Source: a virus
Strand: one strand, 5' to 3'
IMG/VR virus record: IMGVR_UViG_3300011253_000717
Coordinates: 1-34,592 of that record
Length of the DNA: 34,592 nt
Part shown: positions 7,331 to 13,617 of the stretch, piece after piece
Layout: every line of letters starts with the position of its first letter
Position numbering within the stretch: the stretch's first letter is position 1
Notes under the pieces: generated by a model
What the model saw: the letters and a program-made list of their open reading frames with translations, nothing else
What the model was told of the DNA's origin: nothing
The model's database searches: none
Position numbers and translations under genes: made by a program

Positions 7331-7779
7331 GGCGGTGCCGATTGGTTATCAGCGGGTGAGGGCGTAGCTTTGAACTCTCCAAAATCAGCGGGTTTATACT
7401 CTCTGACCTCATTGCGATCACCCCACTCCTCCGAGCGTCGAATCGAGAGCTTTATGCCGATGGCATGTCCAACAAACACATCGGAGTTACCCGCTTCTTT
7501 CAGTTTTAAAATGCTCATAATTTTGCCAATCTGCTCTCGGCCAATCCTCTCCGCCTTTTCGCTGGGGTTGACCACAGTAATGTTGGCGAACACGACTCGA
7601 CCTTGACTCGTCGGGCCAGTTATGTCATATCGAACTGACAAATACTTGCCAGTGCCCGCCTTTGTATCCTTGAGCTCGACATTGCTTATGATTGCTGTGT
7701 ACCAGCCTTCGGCAAGCGGCGCGTAGGTGTCCTCGGCAACCGGCATCTCTGATGCCGTCAAAGTAAATCCAAAATCCAT
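7318..7779 (-). CDS. DUF669-family protein, likely single-strand DNA-binding
   Basis: The 153-aa product fits DUF669 phage proteins in length and features. These include an N-terminal beta-rich part with the GWYTAII.NVELKDTK pattern, a YDITGP strand, the VNPSEKA..IG...I motif, and a short PPWKR tail that ends many members. These proteins are linked to recombination and are thought to bind single-stranded DNA. A strong SD (GAGGAAG) precedes the ATG, and the stop of the upstream gene is 2 nt away. It lies between the DUF7173-like gene and the exonuclease. Confidence 0.75.
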   Translation of the reverse strand: MDFGFTLTASEMPVAEDTYAPLAEGWYTAIISNVELKDTKAGTGKYLSVRYDITGPTSQGRVVFANITVVNPSEKAERIGREQIGKIMSILKLKEAGNSDVFVGHAIGIKLSIRRSEEWGDRNEVREYKPADFGEFKATPSPADNQSAPPWKR

Positions 7780-7781
7780 AA

Positions 7782-8150
7782 TTAATCTTCCTCAATATGT
7801 AAAGAAGCCCTGCCGGGCGTCGTGGTAATGGCTTGCGCCAACTTTTGCTTAGCCGACTCATCTGCCGACTGCCATTCCTTTAATTTGATCTCAGGTTTCC
7901 ACCGGAAAAGCACCGGCAACAGGTGATCAAGACCTTCCTCTGTTGCAATGTCTTGCAGCAAGTCGCTGTCAACTTTACGGTTGTAACGGTTTGTGACGCG
8001 GACCTTAAACCCTTCACGCTTGAGCGTCTGGCTACCTTCGACATCATCGACCTGCAACTGCCTTAGCATCTCATCTTCGATCTCTCTACGCTTTGCAACG
8101 GCTTCGCGCTCCACATTTTTGATAATCATCCAATCGCTGTATATGCTCAC
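7782..8150 (-). CDS. Conserved phage protein, DUF7173-like
   Basis: The 122-aa protein has an N-terminal coiled-coil-like helix (NVEREAVAKRREIEDEML), then EGFKVRVTNR.NRKVD, LFRWKPEIKLKEW and an ITTTPGRASL ending. I recall this as a conserved unnamed family in replication modules of T7-like and other phages. No enzymatic residues are evident. It starts at GTG, overlapping the Sak4-like stop as GTGA. Probably a partner of the recombination proteins, but its function is not established. Confidence 0.65.
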   Translation of the reverse strand: MSIYSDWMIIKNVEREAVAKRREIEDEMLRQLQVDDVEGSQTLKREGFKVRVTNRYNRKVDSDLLQDIATEEGLDHLLPVLFRWKPEIKLKEWQSADESAKQKLAQAITTTPGRASLHIEED

Positions 8151-8821
8151 CTTGCACCACCGATTTTACCGATTATTTCTCCAAGATCGGCAGGCTCCCA
8201 CGCGTCAAGTCGACCACTGCGATCTTTAGCCTGCCAAAGCCCATCACTAGATGTGAGCAGTGCGCGTTGCGTAGTGCCATCCTCGTCTCGCTCCACGCGC
8301 ATCGCAAGCACTTCGTCGAAAAAATAAGGCAGTGATTGCGCTAACTTGTTCCCGGGCATGGCTGGCGCGTACAGTAGCCGTCCCGTCTCGTCTGCGGTTT
8401 TTTCGCACTTTGCAGTGAAGTAGACGTGTTTCGGCAGATCCCGGAATGCGCGCACGATGTACGCCATCGCGTCTTGCAGTGCGCCATAAGCCTGCCGTGG
8501 GTCTTTTGCTTCCGATTTTTCATGGGCTAAAACCACCTCCGCAATTTCGCTGATTGAATCGAGGGCGAAGCTATCGAACTTCTGCGCCTCCCCTGATCCT
8601 TTCGCCCACTCCAACGCTTCGATCAACGTGGGCATGTCGGTGACTTCGACGAAAGGCGTTGCAGTATCGCTGATTGATAACAACCCGCCCTCCGCGCTCA
8701 AAACCACCGGGTTAGGCAGTGTTTTTATTAAGCTGGTTTTGCCAGACCCAGCGTGTCCATAGACCAAGATGTTAACGCCCTGCGCGCTCAGACCTTGAGT
8801 AGTTTGTAAATTAATAGCCAT
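8147..8821 (-). CDS. Sak4-like RecA-type ATPase (AAA_24), single-strand annealing
   Basis: The 224-aa protein has a minimal RecA-like core: Walker A GHAGSGKT (22-29), a Walker-B-like FDSFALDSI strand near residue 83, and a FTAKCEK strand near 140. Length and motifs match AAA_24 phage nucleotide-binding proteins, including Sak4 recombinases that promote annealing of single strands with SSB. The neighbouring SSB-like protein and exonuclease complete a recombination set. GAGAGAAG precedes the ATG. It is the first gene after the terminator at 8965-8988 and may have its own weak promoter in the 167-nt gap. Confidence 0.8.
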   Translation of the reverse strand: MAINLQTTQGLSAQGVNILVYGHAGSGKTSLIKTLPNPVVLSAEGGLLSISDTATPFVEVTDMPTLIEALEWAKGSGEAQKFDSFALDSISEIAEVVLAHEKSEAKDPRQAYGALQDAMAYIVRAFRDLPKHVYFTAKCEKTADETGRLLYAPAMPGNKLAQSLPYFFDEVLAMRVERDEDGTTQRALLTSSDGLWQAKDRSGRLDAWEPADLGEIIGKIGGAR

Positions 8822-8988
8822 TGGCTTCTCTCTTTTTTGGTTGTGCCTCGGTTCGTAAATCGATTTGAGGCGGGTTTAAAAATTTAACTCGTGTGCCGTT
8901 CCAAGTAAAGGTTTTTTTTATTATCTCCTTTTTTTAAGTTTGGGTTGCCCTACTTCTTTGCTGTAAAAAAGTAGGGGCCGAAGCCCCG
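8822..8988 (-). other. Intergenic region with terminator and diverged cassette
   Basis: No gene fits this gap. After the terminator it carries the same TTTTTTACAGCAAAGAAGT-type sequence found in the cassettes upstream. A TTTACT...TTAAAT pair spaced 16 bp is only a weak promoter candidate. The 11-mer aatttaactcg also occurs before the metallophosphoesterase start. An isolated AAGGAG at about 8930 has no start codon at the right distance. Confidence 0.4.
8965..8988 (-). terminator. Rho-independent terminator with UUCG loop
   Basis: The minus strand reads GGGGC-TTCG-GCCCC (8974-8987) followed by TACTTTTTT. It begins directly after the stop of the 103-aa gene and ends that early transcript. Confidence 0.85.
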
Positions 8989-9300
8989 CTAAGCTTCCTC
9001 GATATTTGGCGGGTTTGATATAAAAAGCTCTGCTAAATTTTTCACAGCTTCTATAGCGTGTTCCCTTTTCGTGTGGCTGTCGCACCAACCTAATTGGTAG
9101 CCAAAAACTTGACCGCCGACAGTGACCGTTTTGTCTCTCGTTCCGCCCTCTACCACAACGTACATAGAATCAATCGGACGTCTTTTAGAAAATTCTAGGT
9201 CGATGTAACACCGAACCTTGTCACCTCCACGCCACATTCTGGCGGCTGTTATCGTCGCCTCTATAGTTTTGACACCGTTTAAAAATGATACTGACTGCAT
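8989..9300 (-). CDS. Hypothetical early protein, 103 aa
   Basis: The reading frame extends to 9369, but its upstream part overlaps the promoter at 9337-9364. The ATG at 9300, with AGAGGG upstream, is therefore the start. The product looks like a compact alpha/beta protein (VKTIEATITAARMWRGGDK, then RCYIDLEFSKR). No family is recognised. It forms a single-gene unit between its own promoter and terminator, like the other small early genes here. Confidence 0.7.
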   Translation of the reverse strand: MQSVSFLNGVKTIEATITAARMWRGGDKVRCYIDLEFSKRRPIDSMYVVVEGGTRDKTVTVGGQVFGYQLGWCDSHTKREHAIEAVKNLAELFISNPPNIEEA

Positions 9301-9336
9301 TTCTCTAACCCTCTCGTTTCGTTGTTGATGAAGTCT

Positions 9337-9364
9337 ATTATATACACAATAGATATAATGTAAA
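9337..9364 (-). promoter_or_regulatory. Early sigma70-like promoter, copy 3
   Basis: TTTACA (9359-9364), a 16-bp spacer and TATAAT (9337-9342) lie on the minus strand. The repeat unit is present as aacacatttg at 9363-9372 and a degenerate tacacaatag at 9343-9352, again 20 bp apart. It drives the 103-aa gene. Confidence 0.75.
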
Positions 9365-9375
9365 CACATTTGGTT

Positions 9376-9445
9376 AAAATAACCCTACTTTTTTGCAGTA
9401 AAAAAAAAGGGGCATCACTTTATCCTCCGGGCCGCTTACACGGCC
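9376..9445 (-). other. Degenerate cassette with orphan ribosome binding site and stop-codon hairpin
   Basis: The stop codon of the 66-aa gene (9436-9438) lies in the loop of a GGCCG/CGGCC hairpin (9430-9445). It is followed by GGAGGATAAAGTGATG, an SD plus start leading into only a dozen codons of T-rich sequence. Only the right arm (GCCCC) of a terminator remains before the T-run. This looks like the remains of a deleted gene. Confidence 0.5.
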
Positions 9446-9636
9446 TCTCTGACAACTTCAGTTCTGTGGTATTCGCCCAAGGCGTTATTCAAACTTTCGT
9501 CGAGCGTCCCAGCGCCAGCGGCGGAGCACCACGTCACCAAAAACTCTTTCATGGTCTCGTCGGTTTCGAGGTCATCCATGTAGGCGCGGATGACCTTGGG
9601 GTCAACGTCAATCGTGAAGTCTATTCGTACTTTCAT
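9436..9636 (-). CDS. Hypothetical early protein, 66 aa
   Basis: The 66-aa acidic product begins MKVRIDFTIDVDPKVIRAYM, a strand-helix start followed by helical segments; no domain is recognised. The SD is strong (GGAGGAG before the ATG), and its own stop codon sits in a hairpin. It is co-transcribed with the 108-aa gene from promoter copy 2. Confidence 0.65.
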   Translation of the reverse strand: MKVRIDFTIDVDPKVIRAYMDDLETDETMKEFLVTWCSAAGAGTLDESLNNALGEYHRTEVVREAV

Positions 9637-9643
9637 GTTTATC

Positions 9644-9666
9644 TCCTCCGGGCCGCTTACGCGGCC
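9644..9666 (-). promoter_or_regulatory. Hairpin enclosing a stop codon, followed by SD
   Basis: GGCCGC-GTAA-GCGGCC places the stop codon of the 108-aa gene in a tetraloop. It is followed at once by GGAGGAG, the SD of the 66-aa gene. The 16-mer TAAGCGGCCCGGAGGA (9644-9659) recurs exactly at 9423-9438. The arrangement suggests translational coupling: terminating ribosomes open the hairpin. Confidence 0.55.
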
Positions 9667-9983
9667 ACCGTTATTTCAAATGACGCGATGGGAGAATTCC
9701 ATTTGCCACCATTGCCCAACTGCTTTACGCCTGCCTTATTGTTAAAGGCGCAAAACTTGGCATTATCCGCGCCTATGGCGGCGTTCCCATTACAATCAAA
9801 GTCAAAGACGTTTACGAATGCCTTGAGGTTTCCGCCCTTTTTGATAACGATCTCGCTGCCGTCTTTCATCTGAGCAATGACCTTATATCCCTTGCCGGCT
9901 TTGGCAGCAATTACGCTGCTGATGTTAGATACAAATGTAAGCGCCTTAGCTTCGTTGCGTGCGAGGTGTGCTTGATAGTCCAT
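9657..9983 (-). CDS. Hypothetical early protein, 108 aa
   Basis: The 108-aa product has a helical N-terminus (LARNEAKALTFVSNISSVIAA) followed by a beta-rich half (YKVIAQMKDGSEIVIKKGG) with two cysteines. I recognise no family. The ATG follows GAGAGAACG, about 30 nt downstream of the -10 of promoter copy 2. It forms a two-gene unit with the 66-aa gene. Confidence 0.65.
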   Translation of the reverse strand: MDYQAHLARNEAKALTFVSNISSVIAAKAGKGYKVIAQMKDGSEIVIKKGGNLKAFVNVFDFDCNGNAAIGADNAKFCAFNNKAGVKQLGNGGKWNSPIASFEITVAA

Positions 9984-10013
9984 GTCCGTTCTCTCTCTGT
10001 TTGTGTGGGATCT

Positions 10014-10041
10014 ATTATATACACATTTGATTTAATGTCTA
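10014..10041 (-). promoter_or_regulatory. Early sigma70-like promoter, copy 2
   Basis: TAGACA (10036-10041), 16 bp, TATAAT (10014-10019) on the minus strand. The direct repeats are tacacatttg at 10020-10029 and tacacgtttg (one mismatch) at 10040-10049, exactly 20 bp apart. It drives the 108-aa and 66-aa genes. Confidence 0.8.
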
Positions 10042-10076
10042 CACGTTTGGTTAAAATAACCCTACTTTTTTACTGC

Positions 10077-10099
10077 AAAAAAAAAGGGGCCGCAGCCCC
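10077..10099 (-). terminator. Rho-independent terminator
   Basis: GGGGC-TGCG-GCCCC followed by nine T on the minus strand. It lies about 30 nt after the stop of the 93-aa gene and immediately before promoter copy 2. Confidence 0.88.
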
Positions 10100-10130
10100 C
10101 TTAACTTTCATTAACCGATTCCTCTATATG

Positions 10131-10412
10131 TCAAACCTTCCAGCCGGAAGGGGTTTTGTGCTGTCGGGTGATGGGGTTTGCTTGCATCACTTGAGTTAGA
10201 TCCTCAAAAAACATTGAGCGACCGTTGCCGCACGTTGGCGTTTCAGACACTAATGAATAACGATTTTGAGGCATGTCAACGCTTATTCTTAAGTTTGGGC
10301 TTAAACGGTTCCACCAAAAAACTTCGGTCCCACTTTTCCGTTGGCTGACATAAAAATTCGTGTTCCTTCCGCCTAGCACAATGTTTCCGTTTGCATTTAT
10401 TTCGTTTTGCAT
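10131..10412 (-). CDS. Hypothetical early protein, 93 aa
   Basis: The 93-aa basic product contains no motif I recognise. It is probably beta-rich (NIVLGGRNTNFYVS, then TEVFWWNRLSP). A CGGAGA SD lies eight bases before the ATG. Promoter copy 1 is directly upstream and a strong terminator directly downstream, so it is an independent transcription unit. Such isolated phage early genes often act on the host, but nothing here shows what this one does. Confidence 0.65.
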   Translation of the reverse strand: MQNEINANGNIVLGGRNTNFYVSQRKSGTEVFWWNRLSPNLRISVDMPQNRYSLVSETPTCGNGRSMFFEDLTQVMQANPITRQHKTPSGWKV

Positions 10413-10441
10413 GTTAGCGATCTCCGTTGTTGATGGGATCT

Positions 10442-10469
10442 ATTATATACACATTTGATTTAATGTCTA
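10442..10469 (-). promoter_or_regulatory. Early sigma70-like promoter, copy 1, with phased direct repeats
   Basis: TAGACA (10464-10469) and TATAAT (10442-10447) are separated by 16 bp on the minus strand. The 10-mer tacacatttg occurs exactly at 10448-10457 (abutting the -10) and 10468-10477 (overlapping the -35 edge). These are 20 bp apart, about two helical turns. The pattern suggests an operator for a regulator that binds one DNA face. Confidence 0.82.
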
Positions 10470-10490
10470 CACATTTGGTTAAAATAAATT

Positions 10491-10515
10491 AAAAAAAACC
10501 CCGGACGTGCCGGGG
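10491..10515 (-). terminator. Rho-independent terminator
   Basis: CCCCGG-CACGT-CCGGGG followed by eight T on the minus strand, about 20 nt after the DUF3310 gene. It separates the metallophosphoesterase/DUF3310 transcript from promoter copy 1. Confidence 0.9.
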
Positions 10516-10534
10516 CGGTAACCTTGAAAAACGT

Positions 10535-10738
10535 TTAGCCTTCAGACTCAATCAGAAAATCGATGTACTGCCTAGCCTTGAGCAAGTCTTGCACCCCAGC
10601 TTTATCCCGCCATCGAGTGACGTACTTGACGATGTTGCCCTCACAAAACCCCAGCTTGTTTTGCATGATGTAGTCTATCGGCTGGATTGCCATTTTTTGG
10701 TAATGGTCGCCGCCCTCCTGATACTCTGTGCTTTTCAC
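10535..10738 (-). CDS. DUF3310 family protein
   Basis: The 67-aa product matches the DUF3310 pattern of phage nucleotide-metabolism-associated proteins: GGDHY, IQPIDYI..N.L.F.EGN, VKYV.RW..K.G..DL.KA..YI. Members occur widely in phages, sometimes annotated as nucleotide kinase-like, but their reaction is not established. It starts with GTG overlapping the phosphoesterase stop as GTGA and is followed by a strong terminator. Confidence 0.85.
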   Translation of the reverse strand: MKSTEYQEGGDHYQKMAIQPIDYIMQNKLGFCEGNIVKYVTRWRDKAGVQDLLKARQYIDFLIESEG

Positions 10739-11904
10739 TCGATTGGCCTTACTGTTGTTCTATGAATTTCTCCGTGAGCCGAATGATAAGTGATTACCTT
10801 TGCTCCGCGCAAGCTCACATGCCCGAGTCTTGCGGCATAGGCATCTCTACCGGAGAGCGTAGGGTGTTGTTCGACGATAGCCCCAGCGTCCTCAACCACT
10901 CGCTCGTGATGCATGTGCCCAGTGTGTATGTAGCACTGTTTGGCCTTTCCCCACATCTCTCTGAATCTAGGCTCTGAACTAAAAATCTTTTGTAAGCTGC
11001 CCATCTTAACCTTGTGCCCGTGATGGAATCCCAGCATAGTTTGGCCGTGCAGGTATGCGTAATACGGGAAGTCATTATCAATGACCTCCAGTCGAGGGTT
11101 CTTGCTAAACACATGCTTAATATGCTTTCTCAGCCAGACGCTGCTGGCTAGATCGTGATTCCCTTCCGCTTGGATAACCACCACCTTGTCGAATTTCTCC
11201 AGCATCATCTCGACCGCGCGGGTCATAACATTTATGGTCATCTCGACGAGCTTACTGTAACGCGTGTCGGAATCTAAAAGATTTCCACCTGTAGGCGTCA
11301 CCGCCAGCAGTCCGTCAAAATGCAAAAAATCGCCCAGCTGACAAAAAACGCCGGTTTGCGCTGGCGGCGTGGCATTGATCATATCCGCCACAGAGCTTAA
11401 AAAAACGCGTTCTGCAATTTGCGAATCCCAATTACTGCCCGTCTCGGCCTCCCACGCGTACATGCCTAAGTGAAAATCCGTGATAGTGAGCAAAGCCAGC
11501 ACGTCGGAATCTGTGCCCGCAGGTTTTTTGATACGCTCAAAAGGCTTTAAATTTTCGTGAGCGGACTCGATAGCTTCCAGAAGCATGGCCATTTGCCGCT
11601 CACGATCTTGGGTGCTTTTGACCCACTGCATAACCGGTGAGCCGTCCTTATAAAGCGTGCTCGTGCCTTTTACACTGAAACCGTCAGGCACCACATGTAC
11701 CATATCGTGGTCTGGCGAGTGGCCTTGCCGAGCTGCAATTTTGGCGACACGCGCGCAAAGCGCATGCACATTGCGTTCGGCAACGCCGAGCTCATTAGCT
11801 GCTTGAATCGCTGTATAGCCTCGGGATCTAAGGCCTACAACTGTGCGCTGCGTCTCTGTTACGCAAAAAGGCAGAAGATCCTGATACTTTTTGGATTGAC
11901 CCAT
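10735..11904 (-). CDS. HTH-metallophosphoesterase fusion protein
   Basis: The 389-aa protein begins with a helix-turn-helix-like region (residues 17-57, YTAIQAANELGVAERNVHAL). It continues into a calcineurin-like metallophosphoesterase with DFH (D143, H145), GDFLHFD (D192), GNHD (N249, H250), HHGH (294-297) and HTGHMHH (327-333). All metal ligands appear intact, so a phosphodiesterase or nuclease activity is likely, but the substrate is unknown. Similar winged-HTH/metallophosphoesterase proteins occur in other phages. The SD is weak (CGAG), and a small inverted repeat (TTAAC-CGA-GTTAA) sits just before the ATG. Confidence 0.82.
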   Translation of the reverse strand: MGQSKKYQDLLPFCVTETQRTVVGLRSRGYTAIQAANELGVAERNVHALCARVAKIAARQGHSPDHDMVHVVPDGFSVKGTSTLYKDGSPVMQWVKSTQDRERQMAMLLEAIESAHENLKPFERIKKPAGTDSDVLALLTITDFHLGMYAWEAETGSNWDSQIAERVFLSSVADMINATPPAQTGVFCQLGDFLHFDGLLAVTPTGGNLLDSDTRYSKLVEMTINVMTRAVEMMLEKFDKVVVIQAEGNHDLASSVWLRKHIKHVFSKNPRLEVIDNDFPYYAYLHGQTMLGFHHGHKVKMGSLQKIFSSEPRFREMWGKAKQCYIHTGHMHHERVVEDAGAIVEQHPTLSGRDAYAARLGHVSLRGAKVITYHSAHGEIHRTTVRPIE

Positions 11905-11994
11905 AATTTAACTCGGTTAAAATGATTGCGTTGGGCGTCCCTCTCGCGCCCAACCCCTGCCCCGCCAGATTTCGGAATTCGGTCTGCGCGGGGC
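11905..11994 (-). promoter_or_regulatory. Structured gap: two hairpins after the endolysin gene
   Basis: Reading leftward there is a GC-rich stem (GCCCCGC/GCGGGGC at 11988-11994 and 11959-11965, extended by CAGA/TCTG), then a perfect 8-bp stem GTTGGGCG/CGCCCAAC (11930-11954). After these comes a short T stretch and the palindrome TTAAC-CGA-GTTAA before the next ATG. Likely a late-transcript terminator, possibly with a regulatory site. I see no convincing -10/-35 pair. Confidence 0.55.
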
Positions 11995-11997
11995 GCT

Positions 11998-12417
11998 TTA
12001 AGGGTAGACCCCTAGCTCAATCATCGAAGCCACCTCAACGGCTCGATCACCAACCTGCCTTGCCCACCGAGAGTCTAAAGCTTCGGCAGCCGCAAGATTA
12101 AAGTCTTTTTTCTGTAGAGCATCGATCATGTTCTTAAAATGCAGCAGGCGCGTTAAGCCCAAGTTAAAGCACATGTTTATCAGCGCATCTTGGCGCACGT
12201 CATCAAGCTCCGAAAACCAGGTGAAAGGTTCAAGCTCACTGAAACAGCGATCAACGTCGTTGTGCAAAAGATAGTCTATCTCGTCAGCTGAAAGACCAAG
12301 ACCGCCATCGCAGTCGATGTTCCTGCCGGCTCCGATTGTCAAATAGCCAGCATTGTCCCTGTAAGCGTGAGATCTAACGCCTTCGTGCCGCTTCAATTGA
12401 TCGATCAAACCTGTCAT
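11998..12417 (-). CDS. T4-type lysozyme endolysin (GH24)
   Basis: The 139-aa enzyme should hydrolyse the glycan strands of peptidoglycan at the end of infection. The catalytic triad has the T4 lysozyme spacing: E12 (KRHEG), D21 (YRDNAG) and T27 (LTIGAG). The C-terminal half has the family's ALINMCFNLG and FK.M..AL segments. It has no signal peptide or N-terminal membrane segment, so release through the holin is expected. Its ATG overlaps the holin stop as ATGA. Confidence 0.92.
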   Translation of the reverse strand: MTGLIDQLKRHEGVRSHAYRDNAGYLTIGAGRNIDCDGGLGLSADEIDYLLHNDVDRCFSELEPFTWFSELDDVRQDALINMCFNLGLTRLLHFKNMIDALQKKDFNLAAAEALDSRWARQVGDRAVEVASMIELGVYP

Positions 12418-12803
12418 TTAACCACCATTTTAACGCCTTTTTCAACAGACCGGCCAACTACATAACCTCCCAAGCCTATCTGTAAAAGAAGCCATGCTTC
12501 ATCGCGCAGAGGGTTAGGAAGCCATCCAAGCGCATCGCTTGTTGCCAGAGCTAGAAAAACTAGCATGGTGATTGGTCGCCAGTTTGCGGTCAGCCAGTGA
12601 TTGCTGACAGCTTCCGCGTGAATGATTTTTGATTTTGATTCGAGTAACTGGGACTCATATTGCAGGGCTGAATCAATCGCAGCCGACTGGATTTCAAGCA
12701 GTCGAGCTTTTTGCTGGAGTTTTTCTTCGGTCGATGTGTGCAGGTTGTCAATCAAATCTGCGGCAGGCTTAAAGACACCAGCAACTAAATCAATAATTTT
12801 CAT
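12414..12803 (-). CDS. Holin, 3TM gene-transfer-agent type
   Basis: The frame is open to 12851, but ATG 12803 overlaps the previous stop as ATGA and gives a typical 129-aa product. After an amphipathic/coiled N-terminal half it has the WRPITMLVFLALA membrane segment that characterises the GTA_holin_3TM family, then a second hydrophobic stretch (LLLQIGLGGYVVG) and a basic tail. It should form the inner-membrane lesion that releases the endolysin encoded immediately downstream. Confidence 0.8.
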   Translation of the reverse strand: MKIIDLVAGVFKPAADLIDNLHTSTEEKLQQKARLLEIQSAAIDSALQYESQLLESKSKIIHAEAVSNHWLTANWRPITMLVFLALATSDALGWLPNPLRDEAWLLLQIGLGGYVVGRSVEKGVKMVVK

Positions 12804-13069
12804 CTGAAGTAGTAAGCTGCCAGACCTACAGCCGCCGTTACTACAGCCCAAAAAAAACGCTCGGTTGTGCTAAAGAAAACCCCTCGCTTATCGCTGGTCT
12901 TTTCTAAAACCTCGATCCTTTCGCTGGCGCTCGCCTGCCGCTTCTCTATTGATTCCATGCGCTGGAAAATGGTAACAATCCTTTCTTCGGCTCTAGCCAA
13001 GGACACGATGGCGTCACCAATTTCATCAAGTTTTTTGTCTACGCGATTCATCCACGCCTGCGCATCCAT
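12800..13069 (-). CDS. XhlA-like membrane-anchored coiled-coil protein
   Basis: The 89-aa product has a long charged helical region with heptad character (residues 8-63, including RMESIEKRQASASERIEVLEK) and one C-terminal membrane segment (FFWAVVTAAVGLAAYYF). This layout is that of haemolysin XhlA-like proteins of phage lysis cassettes. It lies directly before the holin with ATGA overlaps on both sides, supporting a role in membrane disruption or lysis timing. Confidence 0.7.
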   Translation of the reverse strand: MDAQAWMNRVDKKLDEIGDAIVSLARAEERIVTIFQRMESIEKRQASASERIEVLEKTSDKRGVFFSTTERFFWAVVTAAVGLAAYYFR

Positions 13070-13263
13070 CAGCGGTTGACTCTTGTGTGAATCAACTCAA
13101 TCGCGTAAACATGCTCACGCTTTAGCGCGCTAGGGTGGTTGATTCGATAGGTTAGGGTTGAGTGCTTGATGCCCAGCTGTCTTGCCAACGCGCGTTGTGA
13201 GCCGAACTTTTGAGTGCAATCTTCAACCATAAATCTGTAACGCTCTAGCTGCTCATTGTTCAT
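13069..13263 (-). CDS. Small HTH DNA-binding protein within the lysis region
   Basis: The 64-aa protein contains a clear helix-turn-helix: QRALARQLGIKHSTLTYRI (residues 28-46), resembling Cro-, YdaS- or Fis-like recognition helices. It overlaps both neighbours by ATGA, so it is translated with the lysis genes. A late-expressed regulator, perhaps shutting down early promoters, is possible. Its target is unknown. Confidence 0.7.
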   Translation of the reverse strand: MNNEQLERYRFMVEDCTQKFGSQRALARQLGIKHSTLTYRINHPSALKREHVYAIELIHTRVNR

Positions 13264-13511
13264 ACGTGCCCCGGATCGATTGAGTTAATGAGCCTAGACC
13301 ACTTTTGAGCTTTTAGCCTTTGGTTCACGTCATCGCTTCCCAACTGCCTTCGAACTCTTGCGGTAAAAAGCCACTCTTTTGGTCTTTCTTTAAAAATTAT
13401 AGTGCCTGCAATTGCGTTGAAAATAGCATCAGCCAGCGCACCTCCGCACAAAAAAATATAAAGCGGGGCAGCGACAACTGGCGAAAATACAATGCCTTTT
13501 TGCTTAAGCAT
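13260..13511 (-). CDS. Small membrane protein of the lysis region, 83 aa
   Basis: The N-terminal half is hydrophobic (VVAAPLYIFLCGGALADAIFNAIAGTIIF, probably one long or two short membrane segments), followed by a basic cytoplasmic-like tail with PKEWLFTARVRR. I recall similar ADxxxN..GTI/VxF..P+EW..T.R proteins in marine phages, unnamed. Given its position before the XhlA-like protein and holin, it may help lysis. The SD is weak. Confidence 0.6.
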   Translation of the reverse strand: MLKQKGIVFSPVVAAPLYIFLCGGALADAIFNAIAGTIIFKERPKEWLFTARVRRQLGSDDVNQRLKAQKWSRLINSIDPGHV

Positions 13512-13535
13512 GCGGCTGTAATTCAGAGCAAAAAC

Positions 13536-13607
13536 TCACCAACTGTCGTCGCATGCGATCAAGAAAAGATAACTGCAAAACAGAATCACAATAATTTCTA
13601 AAACCAT
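13536..13607 (-). CDS. Possible 23-aa membrane or lipoprotein peptide
   Basis: A 23-codon frame begins at ATG 13607 with GAGG eight bases upstream and fills the gap between the 178-aa gene and the 83-aa gene. The peptide is almost entirely hydrophobic and ends LFLIACDDSW. The LIAC stretch fits a lipobox, so an Rz1-like or toxin-like lytic peptide is conceivable. It is very short and could be chance. Confidence 0.3.
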   Translation of the reverse strand: MVLEIIVILFCSYLFLIACDDSW

Positions 13608-13617
13608 ATCATTAACC

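Noticed and set aside
9301-9369. Upstream extension of the 103-aa gene
   Set aside because: It overlaps the promoter and would start before the predicted transcript; ATG 9300 has the SD.
9436-9873. Plus-strand 167-aa frame over the small early genes
   Set aside because: It is antisense to two genes with strong SDs and a shared promoter, and has low protein-like character.
9337-10515. CRISPR array
   Set aside because: The repeats are promoters and terminators spaced hundreds of bases apart, with genes between them.
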